A stretch of DNA of 64,000 bases from Trichodelitschia bisporula. Its lineage: Eukaryota > Ascomycota > Dothideomycetes > Phaeotrichales > Phaeotrichaceae. A program made the translations under genes and the position numbers. How positions within the stretch are numbered: position 1 is the first letter of the stretch; each line of letters opens with the position of its first letter. Positions 1-10,531 of the stretch are shown here, in pieces. The notes under the pieces are model-generated. The model did not search any database. It saw only the letters and a program-made list of their open reading frames with translations, and was not told the origin of the DNA. The stretch covers positions 1 through 64,000 of the forward strand of contig ML996712.1 in NCBI GenBank assembly GCA_010356995.1, in the 5' to 3' direction.

Positions 1-125
1 TGACATGGACGAGATGCGATGATTGCTGACCGTGACCTGTTTGCGGATGTAGCAAGTAAGTATCACCCTTCTGACCTTTGTCAAATTGTGACTAAATATG
101 CAACCAAAAGCCCTGGACACCCCAG

Positions 126-1715
126 GTGGACGGTAGCTTTGCTACCGAATTCTTCAATGCTATCCAGTCTTCTCATACACAGCCCGAGAATTCTTTGTAC
201 TTTCCATTACTGCGTCAATGGCTCAAAAAATGTGACGAAAATCACAAATGTCACTCAAAGAAACATTTCTGGCCGACAAGGGTCATATTTGTCGGTCCTT
301 CGGATTCCACGGAGTTGGAGCTGTGGGAGACGGAAGAAAAAAAGAGCGTTCTGTCAAATGCAGATGGCTATATTGCGCTTTCTCACTGCTGGGGTCGCCT
401 GACGGACGAAGAGAAGAGGAAAATTTGCACCACCGCCGAAAATTTCGAAACTCGAAAGGGAGGATTCCCTCTGAGCGACTTGCCGAAGACATTTCAAGAC
501 GCTGTTGAAGTCACACGCCAACTCGGGAAGAAATACCTTTGGATTGACGCTCTCTGCATAAAACAACAGATTCCAAACGAGGGCAACCCAGACTTCGAAA
601 TTGAAGCTCCGCTCATGGGACAGATCTTCGGTTCAGCTTTCTGTACCCTTGCCGCCAGCTCAGCTGTGGATTGGAAGCAAGGCTTTCTTGCGCCGCGTCC
701 TACAAGTTATGACGCAGACGGAACACCTTTTCAAACACCCCAATATGTTTGTCATAGCCAAGTCTCTCAAAACTTCGAAGAGGATGTGGATGCCGCCCCA
801 CTCAATAAAAGAGCCTGGGTACTGCAAGAAAGAGTTCTGTCTCGCCGAACTCTTCATTTCACTGAAAGCTATACGTACTTTGAGTGTGGCGACGGTGTAC
901 GCTGCGAAAACCTTATTAGACTCAAAGGGTAAGGCTCGATTTGGTTATCCTTGGTGTTTTTGTTCGCTCTAACTTGACTGATTTATTGTAGTCGCGAGAT
1001 CAAGGAATACTTTCTTCTTGACCCAAGATTTCCGGAACGTCTCTATTCTTCGGGCTACATGCGCTCTCTTGACTTCATTCAGCACCTTTTTGAGAAATAT
1101 GCACAGTATCAACTCACCAATGAATCAGACCGGAACATTGCGATTTTGAGCTTGATGAAGCGAATGAGCGATGTCTTCCGCACTGGACACCGATACGGCA
1201 TCTTCGAATACTTCCGATTTCGACTTCTTCTTTGGCGACCTGGCCCCCAAAGCAATGACGGGAAAAATGTTGTGGACACCCAAAAGTTGCCATCGTGGTC
1301 CTGGATGAGATATTCCCAAATTCTTTTCTTCGAAACATGGTCTCTGTCTCTCGAAGTTCCAAGGAATGGAGCCTTTGAATTTTCTTATGAGCAGCAATGT
1401 GTATTGTCCATCCGAGTTAGGCAACTCAAAGACTACACAATGAAACAACAAGGAAGCGAAAATTTCATTCTGGATGCGAAGTCTGAGCATGTTGGGGTTT
1501 TGTGGTTCGATACCATGACCGATGCTAGTATTCCTATCCAAAAATGTGTCATTGTTGGGAGGGAGAGCAGTGGTGAGAGCCAAGATTCTGAGAAGACTTG
1601 CTACATTTTGCTTGTGGGAGACATGACCTCGGAGAAATCATACAAAAGGGTTGGAGTCGGGAAGATCAAGGCACGCTGTATATCCAAACGGTACTGGGAC
1701 GGAGAACTTTGTTGA
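126..1715 (+). CDS. HET-domain (heterokaryon incompatibility) protein, 5' end unresolved
   Basis: Two exons fit in frame: 126..928 and 992..1715, joined across an intron with GTAAG donor and TTGTAG acceptor, giving at least 508 codons. The HET domain starts at about residue 80 with YIALSHCWG and continues through LWIDALCIKQ and RAWVLQERVLSRR, the three signature blocks of the family. Before it lies the usual W-L-x3-C-x4-H-x-C cluster. HET proteins trigger cell death after fusion of unlike fungal individuals, or act more broadly in NLR-like immunity. The first coding base is uncertain: an intron with GTAAGTATC donor at 56 probably precedes this exon, and a short open stretch at 19..55 could belong to exon 1 or the gene may begin outside the window. 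Family membership is secure; incompatibility function is inference. The neighbourhood of repeats and retroelements is typical for HET genes. Confidence 0.9.
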
Positions 1716-1864
1716 ACACCACTGTTGCTGCCACAGTTGGCTTTCATTGCTATTCGCGCTCTCCTCTAGTTTTTCCTCTGTTTCCTATGGCTTGATGTTA
1801 TTTCCTAGGTATTTCCTGTTAATATGAAGTGTGAACATGTGTCAGACTGAGCAATGAGGGTATA
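1716..1864. other. Gene-free stretch after the HET gene
   Basis: Probably the HET 3' UTR. No further gene seen. Confidence 0.5.
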
Positions 1865-2023
1865 TGTTGGAAAGCGGTGGCTGTGTTCAGCCTTACCCAG
1901 TTTCAGCCACAGGGCTCGAGTATAAATAGACTCGGCTCCCCACCTCTTTAACAATTAAGTAACTTGTTCATGGACAGACCTTCGGTCTAACTTGTGATGC
2001 TGTGATATTTCCATCGATCACAC
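1865..2023 (+). mobile_element. Candidate solo LTR (Ty1/copia type)
   Basis: About 158 bp starting TGTTGGAAAG and ending near GATCACA, with a TATAAATA box at about 1921, the size and ends expected of a fungal copia LTR. There is no second copy in the window, no clear target-site duplication and no internal coding region next to it. It could instead be ordinary promoter-like sequence. Confidence 0.35.
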
Positions 2024-2194
2024 ATCTCCTTTTATTAGGCGTTGAGCTTTGACACAGGGGCCCATACCTAAGAGGAGTGTGGAGCTGCATACAAGGCTGC
2101 TTACTTGCGGAGAGAGAGCCCACGCAACAACACTACAAATACCACTCGTACTCCCTGTCGACCACCATATCGGCATCACGCCCCGGAGGTAAAC

Positions 2195-2455
2195 CGTACC
2201 ACGGGAACCATCACAACAACCCATATAACGCGACGAGCATATGTGTGCTTCCTAACGCTTCTGTTGTTTCTATATACCACGTAGAACCCCCTGAAGCATC
2301 ACAACAATCCATACAACGCGTCGAGCACATATGTGCTTCCTCACGCTTTTCTATATACCATACAGAACCCCGGAGAACCACCACAGCAACCCATATAACA
2401 CGTTACACACATGTTAGCATTCCTAACACTTCAATTGTTTGTCTATACCCCACGG
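2195..2455. repeat. Three imperfect tandem copies of an about 85-bp unit
   Basis: A block containing CCATATAACGCG, then GTGCTTCCTAACGCTT and a CTATATACCA end recurs three times. The CCATA anchors lie at 2221, 2309 and 2391, so spacing is 88 then 82 bp. The copies have drifted by substitutions and small gaps. A reading frame crosses the array but looks like chance. Confidence 0.75.
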
Positions 2456-2559
2456 CATGGACCCTGAGGGACTAGGAACCAGCCTGGATTGCTTTAAAAG
2501 CCGGCTGCTGTTGTGTGTAAGCCAACTCCTTTGCAATACACGTTTCGACAAAGCTTTCC

Positions 2560-2610
2560 ACCAAACTGCTTCATCAAAGCATTCGACCAAGCTGCTTCAT
2601 CAAAGCTTTC
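2560..2610. repeat. Short tandem duplication upstream of the 371-aa ORF
   Basis: CTGCTTCATCAAAGC occurs twice, about 27 bp apart, in the leader or promoter of the ORF at 2775. No regulatory role can be read from it. Confidence 0.6.
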
Positions 2611-2774
2611 TTGCAAACTATTTCATTTATCAGTTCCCATATTAAGTAAGTGTCATCCATATCTTTTGGCAAGGCTGGCGTCTCTCTGGTATACTTTGGA
2701 GAGAGATCGAGTCTTATATACAGCTTCAAAGCTTCGCGAGTACAGAGAGCTGACATCATTACAGCTCAGCCAAT

Positions 2775-3890
2775 ATGACTCCAATAGAGCTTTTCCAAGC
2801 CGCCAATGAGCTATTCGTCGCGTCTCTGACGGAAGCCAGCGACCGGGTCTTGCACAAGCTGGATGGCCCCAAGGGCAGCATCAAGACTCAGCTCGATGAG
2901 CTTGTAGCGAGCCTGCGGGAACGGTATCCCGAGAAGGGCATGGCTTCCAATGGCGAGCCTGAAAGCACTGGCATCCAGTCTAACACGCCTCCCTCTACTG
3001 AGATCAACGAGGAGATCGCCACGACGTCGACTTCCGAAGACACCCTCCCATCTCTCGCCCCAGAAACCGCGTCCTCCGAGGCGCACCTCATCATAGTCAC
3101 TTCGGCCCAGCCGACACTCCAGCATGCCACGACGCGCCCGGCTCCTGTTCCGCAGGTTGTCACAACCTCTGCCTCCACTGAGGATCAGGGCGATGAGACA
3201 TTTCCGGAAATCTCGACCACCGTGAGCACTGGCCCCCCGACGGCTCAGAACAACACCTCCTCCACAAAGCCTCCCAAGGCCAAGAGCACCCTTCCCTTGG
3301 GCACCGCGTCGCCGCTTCGAAACTCGCTTCGAAAGCTCCGCGCTGTAAACGAGCGCCACAACACACGCATCGAGCGGACCTTGAGCGCTGCCAAGAACCC
3401 AGCCCAGGCGGGAATCAAGCGTCACGACGCTGAGGCTTTAGCTCCCGGAGGTTTCACAAAGCCGCGCCTTAATTTCAGCACCGAGCAGCCGGGATCCCAC
3501 ACCCGGGACAAGACGCCATCCCCGAGCCGTGCATCGAAGAGCCCGGAGCCTAAGAGCGCGGGCAAAAAGCCGCTGTGGCTCCCTCCGGGCCGCGCCACAA
3601 CTCCGGAGTCCAACACAGTCCGCAAGAACACAAAGACCGACGGCATCAACCGGAAGCCATTGGCCCATCTCTCCGGCAACACGAAGCCGATCGGGCGTGC
3701 TACAACTCCCTCCAAGGTCACTACCGCTGTCGAGCCGCAGTCCCCGGCTGATGTGCTCAAGACCCAGCGCGAGGCGCTGAGGAAGCTGCTTGACCAGGCT
3801 CCCCCGAAGAAGGCGCGTGCGTCGGTCCCGGTTGCGGTGCCGGCTCCCGTGCATCCTCGTGTGAAGGTGCTCAGGAAGGAGGAGCAGTGA
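2775..3890 (+). CDS. Hypothetical disordered Ser/Thr/Pro-rich protein, 371 aa
   Basis: An uninterrupted ATG-started frame with codon use like the GC-rich neighbours. The first ~55 residues look helical (ELFQAANELFVASLTEASDR onward, then a QLDELVASLRERYPEKG stretch). The middle 100-150 residues are Ser/Thr/Pro-rich and acidic. The C-terminal half is basic with several PSPS, TPES and TTPS motifs that could be proline-directed phosphorylation sites, and it ends in a Lys/Arg-rich tail. There is no signal peptide or membrane segment. I recognise no family. It lies between repeat arrays and retroelement pieces, so it may be lineage-specific. The long frame on the opposite strand is explained by base composition. 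Confidence 0.6.
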   Translation: MTPIELFQAANELFVASLTEASDRVLHKLDGPKGSIKTQLDELVASLRERYPEKGMASNGEPESTGIQSNTPPSTEINEEIATTSTSEDTLPSLAPETASSEAHLIIVTSAQPTLQHATTRPAPVPQVVTTSASTEDQGDETFPEISTTVSTGPPTAQNNTSSTKPPKAKSTLPLGTASPLRNSLRKLRAVNERHNTRIERTLSAAKNPAQAGIKRHDAEALAPGGFTKPRLNFSTEQPGSHTRDKTPSPSRASKSPEPKSAGKKPLWLPPGRATTPESNTVRKNTKTDGINRKPLAHLSGNTKPIGRATTPSKVTTAVEPQSPADVLKTQREALRKLLDQAPPKKARASVPVAVPAPVHPRVKVLRKEEQ

Positions 3891-4424
3891 GCGCCGGGTT
3901 TTAGGGGCTTAGTTCTTCTATATGGTAGCATGATAACAGTACGGAGTGGATTTAGAGACGGATGGAGCGAGGAGTTTGTTGTGGAGGCTTTACAGGTTTT
4001 GACACTGGGTACAGGTGTTTTCTCAATTTGTACGATAATTGCCACCAAAGCTAGCATGCGATAATCACCTCGACTGCCTTATGTATTGCTTGTGACGTTT
4101 CGAGTGACCCACCTTCACGCAGTGCAAATATTGAAGTGTTGTATCGCCCACTTTCCCCATTCGGTGCCCCGCTTGGCACGTGTCTCGTCTCGAGGCTGAC
4201 CGCCTCAGGCTCCTTCCCACAAAAGGACGGTGCGGCCCGGCCCGCAAGCCGTCCGGGCGGGGCGGCCATGTTCTTGTGGGTTAGGGTCAGAATTACTACA
4301 GTCTCAGGCCTCATAAATAAGGGATCCAATGACCCACCCCGAAAAGTGTAGAACTCGTCCCCCACCGCTTTTAGCGAGGCTGATTTAAGGCAGGGCTCAC
4401 AGCACGTGCATGACAACATGGTGT
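3891..4424. other. Gene-free stretch
   Basis: Contains the 3' flank of the 371-aa ORF and a GC-rich patch around 4230-4270. No gene or repeat recognised. Confidence 0.4.
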
Positions 4425-4559
4425 TGTTGGAAGGTACCAAAAGAGACTTGTGTGAGAAAGGATTGACTTGATTGATTTTCTAGCAACGAGAGAGACTGTG
4501 TTTGTATATCCAAGTGATTGTCCTCTGTAATCTCCCAGCCTGTTCCATTTTGCCACTTA
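4425..4559 (+). mobile_element. LTR-like sequence ahead of a copia fragment
   Basis: Starts TGTTGG and continues into TTGTGTGAGAAAGGATTGA. A second sequence in the window at 10993 begins in the same way (TGTTGG, then TTGTGTGAGAAAAGATTGA), so these are probably 5' ends of related LTRs. The 3' boundary is not clear. Confidence 0.45.
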
Positions 4560-5236
4560 TTACAAATTGTGAGTCACAGTCGGCTTCTGCTTGCCGACGC
4601 CACTGTTGATCGCGCAATGATGTGGCGAGGTTGTCGTATGCCACCGCCATCACGACCGCTCAAAGGCATTGGAGGAAAGTTCCTTCAGCCCCAAGGAATC
4701 GGCATGATGAGACTCAACTGCAACACCCACGGAAGGAAGGTGCAACTCTTCTTGGAGGATGCGCTCTTCTGCCCCGACATGGGCGCCAACCTCATCTCCG
4801 CGTCGCAAATCCTGCGCGGTGGCTCCAAACCCACCATGACTTGGACGAAAGTCGAGTTCCTCGGGCCGCCACCACTCACCGTAAGCCAGGAATGCGGACT
4901 CTTCCTCCTCGACCTGTGGGAAGAACCGGTCAAGCAAGCGCTCCTCTCTCGCAAGGACGGTTTTCGCGCACCCAGAAATACACCCATTCCGGCGCAGCCG
5001 TCCGCTGTGTCTCGACCTCGAGCAAGCCCGACCTATAGGCTCTCTGATCCGAACATGCTCCTCTGGCACGACCGGATGGGGCACCTCTGCGAGCAGAACT
5101 TCGCAAGCTCGCGCAAATGTCCCACGGCATGCTTCCAGTCAAGGAAGGTTGCCTCTACGAGCCATGTGTGCTTGGCCGGATGAGGGAAGTACCGCACAAG
5201 ACGTCCATGGAGCGAGGGAAGTACCCTCTGGAGTTC
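4560..5236 (+). mobile_element. Ty1/copia fragment (protease to GAG-pre-integrase region), fossil
   Basis: The translation contains the copia protease tail (LFCPDMGANLISASQIL) and the GAG-pre-integrase motif LLWHDRMGHL, ending near the PCVLGRMREVPHK region just before integrase. It is related to, but clearly a different copy from, the element that starts at 5237. No gag, integrase core or reverse transcriptase of this copy is present, so it is a short, incomplete fossil, cut off exactly where the 5' LTR of the next element begins. Confidence 0.8.
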
Positions 5237-5377
5237 TGTTGAATTTGTGGCGGCAACCTGGGGTGGCTGGAGTGGAGCCAGGAGACAGGGGACGTCTCCT
5301 CACTAGGTATATAGTCAGCTCACTTCCTACTGCTAGTCAGTCAAGCAACTCAGTCAAGTTCACACTTCATTTTAACA
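5237..5377 (+). repeat. 5' LTR of the copia element
   Basis: 141 bp, TG..CA ends, with a GGTATATAGTCAG promoter-like core. It aligns end to end without gaps with 10391..10531. Confidence 0.93.
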
Positions 5378-5391
5378 GGTTATGAGCCCGG
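5378..5391 (+). other. Primer-binding site, half-tRNA iMet type
   Basis: GGTTATGAGCCCGG directly follows the 5' LTR. GGTTATGAGCCC is complementary to the anticodon arm of initiator tRNA-Met (GGGCTCATAACC), the internal priming mode known for Drosophila copia and many fungal copia elements. Confidence 0.85.
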
Positions 5392-5529
5392 GATTGCGCA
5401 ACAATGGCTAAGTGTCCACCCAAATTCTATGAAACTTGACAAGCTTGGATTCTCTGACCATATTGGTTCAAGGCAACTTAGGTCTAACCGCCTTCCACTG
5501 CGCGCCTTGAATTACGCAGAACAATCCAA

Positions 5530-5765
5530 AAATCCAGCTCTGGGCAGCACTCAGCCTAGAGACCCAGCTTGGGCAGCACCAAGCCTGGAGACCCAGCTTG
5601 GACAGCGCCCAATCTGAAAACTCGGCTTGGGCAGCACCCAGCCTGGAAACCCAGCTTGGGCAGCACCCAGCCTGAAAACTCGGCTCGGGCAGTGCTCAGC
5701 TTGGAAACTCTCCGGCTTGGGCAGCAGCGCTCAGCTGGAAAATCAGGTTCGGACGGCGCTCACTT
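5530..5765 (+). repeat. 29-bp minisatellite in the element's leader
   Basis: About seven head-to-tail units built on GGGCAGCACCCAGCCTGGAA followed by ACCCAGCTT, mostly 29 bp with one or two slightly longer. It lies between the primer-binding site and gag, so it is probably untranslated. Confidence 0.85.
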
Positions 5766-6069
5766 GAGGCAGTCTTTGCCTATACATGAAGACCCGGAAG
5801 ACGTCAATTGTTCATCAGTTTTCTCTCCGCAGGCTTCAGGACCACATAAAAAAAACTGGATGTGGATGTTCGCCATCTCTCATCTGTCCGTGCGAGTCAT
5901 ACAGGACTCGAAGTCAGATCCCCACCTCGATTTGCCCCTTGCCTCTCTACTCCACTTCCCTCACCGGAGGTAACTCCTTCAAGCCGAACCCTTCTTCCTC
6001 CTCCATCAATTCGCTTCACCTTTCTTCGCGCTTGCCTCACCGACGCTCCGCACCCTCAACCCTGTCACC

Positions 6070-7040
6070 ATGACTACGGGATCGCGCGGCAGTATGACTG
6101 TCAGCTTTGACAACGTCAAGCTGCTCGAGCATCCGGACGACTGGATTCAGTGGGAGAAAGAGATGAGGCAGACGCCCAAAGCTGCTTGATACAACGATCT
6201 CCTCTCCCGAAACCGGACAGCGCCCACAATCGAAGACGAAGAAACGGCCAAAGACTTCCGAGACCTCTTGACAACCTTGAAGGACAAGCAAGAGCAGGCC
6301 GTTGACATCGTTGAAAAGCGCGGTGGGCCAGATGCGGAGAAGCACATCGCATCCCTCTCTCAGTCCGACGACACCTTCCCCACGGTCGAAGACGTCTTCG
6401 CCACTCTTGAGCAGCACTACAAGCCCAGCGGGAGCGCCTACTTCAGGAACCTTGATCGCAAATATCAGGAACTGAGGCTGGCCGATTGCAAAGACGTCAC
6501 CGATTTCGCGCAGCGGCTCGGTCACGCATACCACGAGCTCGTTGCCCTTGATGCTTCCGTCAAACTGAGCGAGCACTTCCTTGTCAACAAGTTCCTCAAC
6601 GGCCTCGGCGAAGATTACGACAACTTCATCACAGCTTTCGAGCAGAACAACTGCCTTCTCCCGCTGCGAAACGCGGAGAAAGCCATCACCACGGCAGCAG
6701 TGTCCTTCAGTACTGTCCGCAAGGCCGTTCAAGAAGAGGAGCACAAGAAGAAAGTGAGAAGGGAAGTCTCCACAGCATTTCTGTCCAGAGCGAAGCCTCC
6801 AAAATCATCCATTCGAAGGAAGGAGTGCACCGATTGTGGGCGCTCAGGCTACACGACGGAAGAATGCTGGGAGACATACCCTGAGCTCAGGAAGGCGCAC
6901 GACATCAGGAGGAAAAGGAAGAAGGGAAAAGAGGCGGAGAGAAGAACGGACAAGAGGGCAAGATTTGAGGGTGGGGACGAAGGCGAGGAAGATGGAGGAA
7001 AGTCGGTGATGCTGGCACGCCACCAAGACCATTGTCACGG
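6070..7040 (+). pseudogene. copia gag region, fossil
   Basis: Begins near an ATG preceded by CACC. The translation shows the copia Gag (UBN2-like) pattern with a YHELVALD..LVNKFLNGLGEDYDNF block and a downstream zinc-knuckle-like Cys cluster (CTDCGRSGY..C) followed by a basic stretch. Part of the broken polyprotein. Confidence 0.8.
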
Positions 7041-7099
7041 ATCGGGCTTCCTCGCCGTTGACGACAAGAACGCCGATGATGATGTGTTTACAAGCGCTG

Positions 7100-7475
7100 T
7101 TACCGAGCGGACGGCGATTGGGTGTTCTTGGGTGCTTGGCTCAGGCGCCTCGACACACATGACCTGCCGCTTGGACGACTTCGTGGATGACTACGAAGCA
7201 TTCCCACCAGGGAGCGTGCAGACAATCAACGGCGTCGGCGGTTCGCGTCTGAGAACGGCGGGGAGCGGAACCGTGCGGGTGCAGTGCAGACACGAGGGGA
7301 GAATGGTGGGGTTGCGCCTTGAAAAAGTTCTGTATTGTCCAGAGCTTGGGGCCAACCTGGTTTCCATCTCCCGGTTGCTGCAGTCTGGGGCCCAAGTTGA
7401 TTTGCGAGTCGGCGGGGCCACAGTCACGGCTAGAAGCACTGTCGTCACGGCAGTAGCTCGCCAAGGGCTGTAGAT
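7100..7475 (+). pseudogene. copia aspartic protease region, fossil
   Basis: A protease-like block (GSGASTHMTCRLDDF) is followed by INGVGGSRLRTAGSGTV and the LYCPELGANLVSISRLL motif. This is the same region that survives in the separate fragment at 4560-5236, which allows the two copies to be compared. Confidence 0.82.
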
Positions 7476-7539
7476 GCTCGACTTGTGACGCCAGGAGTGG
7501 CCCGCCGCTGCCTTTGAGGCCTATTCCATTGAGGATACG

Positions 7540-8160
7540 CGCTTCCAACTTTGGCACAGCAGGATAGGCCACCCTGGAGAGCAAACGCTCAAAAAGACGA
7601 TGGAATCCACGACCGGCATGAGGCCGATTCCAGAGGACTGCATCTGCGACGCCTGCGTTCGGGGAAGAATGAGAGGGGGAGCGCACAGGCGGGCGATAAA
7701 ACGCGCCACAAACCCCCTCGAGCTCATCCACACCGACATATGCGGTCAGTTTTCTGTCACGAGAGTGGGAGGTGCAGCGTACTGGGTCACCTTCATTGAC
7801 GACTTCACCTAGATTGCCGAAGCCTACCCGATTGCGAGCAAGAGCGAATTCTTCACCTGCTTCAAGAGATTTCTCCTCAAGTGGGAGACAACCGAGAGAC
7901 GCTGCCTCAGGGTGAGGCTAGACTGGGGAGGAGAGAACCGGATCCAGGAATTCCACGACTTACTGTGCCGACCACGGAATAGTGGTCGAGCCGACTGCCC
8001 GAGAGCAGCACGAACAAAACGGAGTTGCGGAAGTCTTCAACCGCATTCTCCTTGAAAAACTCCGACCGACGCTCGGGTGTGACTGCTACGTTGGCGAGGA
8101 CGCAGCGCCACGAGCAGAAAATTGGATCCGACCTGACCGAGTGGTGCAAGCTCGTTGGTT
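7540..8160 (+). pseudogene. copia GAG-pre-integrase and integrase region, fossil
   Basis: LWHSRIGHPGEQTLKK is the GAG-pre-integrase zinc-binding motif. It is followed by CDACVRGRMR and ELIHTDICGQF..VTFIDDFT, the start of the rve integrase core. The remainder of the core is degraded. Confidence 0.82.
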
Positions 8161-8639
8161 TTGACGGACCGAGGAACTACAGACTTTTGAACGCGAATGG
8201 CAACCTCATTCGGTCAACAGATATCATCTTCAAAGAACCTCAACCGCATATTCCAGAGCTGCCATGGAGCCAAGAGCTGAGAAGTCTGCATCACCTCTTA
8301 GGGGAACCGAGCAGCGTCCGGAGCACAGCACACCTGTCCAAGTCGACGCGCCCCGGAGTGGTTCGAATGCCGACACCCCAGGAGACGCCTCAAAGGATCT
8401 TTCAGAGCAGACCGACTCGCAATCCGATGGCTATCAGTCAGAGGCCGGAAGCAGCTCTACCTTGTCAAACATTAACTTGCAGTCAACAGACTTGGCAGAC
8501 GAGGAAACAACCGAGCCACGCACAGAACCCCGATTCCCGGTGCGTGAGAACAGGGGGCGTCAGCGTGGTGCTGGATACCTCAGAAAATACGCCTTCCTTG
8601 TTGCGTTGATTGGTGCCGCCTCCCACAGTTCCGAGCCGT

Positions 8640-10211
8640 TCGAGCCACGGGATTTCCAGCAAGCAAATCCAGCAAGCAAAGGCCGATGATGTCCACTGGC
8701 CCAGATGGCTGAACGGCATGAAGTCGGAAGGCAAATCGCTCCAAGACAACCGAACCTGGACCCTTGTCGACCTGCCACCGGGGAAGAAGATCCTCCGTGG
8801 AAAGTGGGTGTACAAGCTGAAGAGGGGGCCAGGTGGAGAAGTGTTGCGATGGAAAGCGCGCTGGGTGGTACGTGGTTTCGAACAGCGAGAAGGCACCGAC
8901 TACAACGAAGCATTTGCCTCTGTCGTCAAGCCGATGAGCTACAAGATCATTTTCGCCATCGCCGCAGCCTTGGACTTGCAGATCCACTAAATGGACGTCA
9001 AAACGGCCTTCCTGTACGGCGACATCGACGAAGAGATCTATGTGGAGCAGCCGCATGGCCTCGAGGACGGAACAGATCGCGTCTGCTCGCTGAACAAAGC
9101 GCTGTACGGCCTGAAGCAGTCCCCACGAATCTGGTATAACACACTGTCGGCCTTCCTGGCAGAGCTGGACTTCCAACCTCTCTCGTCCGACATGGGTGTG
9201 TTTTCAAAGGGAAACACGTACATCGCCGTGTATGTTGACGACCTCCTCATCGCCGGACCTTCGGAGAACGAGGTGCAACAGGTCAAGGATGCCCTCAAAG
9301 CACGCTTCGAAGTGGTGGACCTGGGGCCCTGTGCGTTCTATCTCGGCACCTCAATCCGGCGAGACCGCCGGAACAGGGCCATTTCCCTCGGTCAGCGTGC
9401 CTACATTGAAAAGGTCCTTCGCGACTTTAACATGCTGGACGGGAAGCCGACAGTCACTCCCATGGCAACCGACAAGATCGTTTCAGCACCCGATGACTTC
9501 CAGGGCCCTCAGAGCCTCAAGACCTGGCATGCCAAAGCGATCGGTTGCCTCATGTACGCTATGCTCGGTACCAGACCCGACATCGCATACGCTGTTTCCG
9601 TCTGTAGTCGCCTCCGCGCGAACCCTGGACCCCAGCACAAAACGGCGGTCAAGAGGATCTTTCGCTACCTTCGGGGCACCATGGACATGGAACTTGTGTA
9701 CCGCGGATCGCTGGAAGCTCTGGCTGGTTACACCGACTCTGACTGGGCTGGGGATTCATCCACGAGGCGATCAACGGCCGGATACATCTTCAACCTCGGC
9801 AGTGGAGCAGTGAGCTGGTCATCGAAGCGCCAGAGTGTTGTTGCGTTGTCATCATGCGAAGCGGAATACATGGGGCAGACGCAAGCAACCAAGGAAGCTG
9901 TCTGGTTGCGCAACCTGCTCAAGGAGCTTCTCAAACACGACGAGCCAGCAGCTACTGTCATCTGCGGAGACAACCAAGGCGCCATCTCGCTGGCAAAGAA
10001 CCCCCAATTTCACGCCAGATCGAAGCACATCGCCATTCAGCACCACTTTGTACGCGAAAAGCAGGCAGAGGGGGTCATCGATATGCGGTACATCTCGACG
10101 AAGGAGCACATCGCTGACGGACTCACCAAGGCCTTGCCAAAGGATCCCTTTCTGGCTTTCAGGAAAGCATTGGGGCTGGAGTGTCGCTTCGGACGGGAAA
10201 GCAATGGGTAA
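8640..10211 (+). pseudogene. copia reverse transcriptase and RNase H region, fossil
   Basis: Standard RVT_2 order: WTLVDLPPGKKILRGKWVYK, WVVRGFEQREGTDYNEAFAS, MDVKTAFLYGDIDEEIYVEQ, LYGLKQSPRIWY and the YVDDLL catalytic box at about 9229. RNase H follows with DSDWAGDSSTRRSTAGYIF and SSCEAEYMGQTQATKEAVWL. The stretch 8991-10211 is the longest preserved piece of the polyprotein. Confidence 0.92.
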
Positions 10212-10390
10212 AGGCTTCTGGCACTCTTTTCCCTCGTTTTTCCCATGGGGCTTTTGAGGGTTTAATGAGGCCAGACACTGCCAACCCCTTCTTGTTTTTG
10301 TCTCTCTTGGAGTTTATTCCATCCCGGGACATGGGAGGCAGTGGGAGCTCACGGTTAGTGCACTTCTATCCACCTCAGTTTGAGTGGAAG

Positions 10391-10531
10391 TGTTGAATTT
10401 ATGGCGGCAACCTGGGGTGGCTGGAGTAGAGCCAGGAGACGGGGGTTGTCTCCTGGCGAGGTATATAGTCAGCTCACTTCCCACTGCTAGTCGATCAAGC
10501 GACTCAATCACGTTCACACTTCATTTTAACA
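10391..10531 (+). repeat. 3' LTR of the copia element
   Basis: 141 bp, same ends as the 5' LTR and about 90% identical. A short purine run (GAGTGGAAG) just before it may be the polypurine tract. Confidence 0.93.

Larger units (their letters stand above)
5237..10531 (+). mobile_element. Degraded Ty1/copia LTR retrotransposon, about 5.3 kb
   Basis: Bounded by two 141-bp LTRs with TGTTG..AACA ends. Internal order is primer-binding site, long leader with a minisatellite, gag, protease, integrase, reverse transcriptase, RNase H; integrase before RT defines the copia superfamily. The LTRs differ at about 14 of 141 positions (~10%), mostly transitions, so this is an old insertion. The coding region is broken in several places (roughly half a dozen or more) and the element is judged inactive. 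The 5 bp outside the two LTRs (AGTTC and CACTC) do not match, so no target-site duplication survives. The left flank is the copia fragment 4560-5236, meaning it landed in an older copy. Confidence 0.93.

Noticed and set aside
5569-5973. 134-codon frame over the 29-bp minisatellite
   Set aside because: Produced by the tandem repeat in the untranslated leader of the retroelement.
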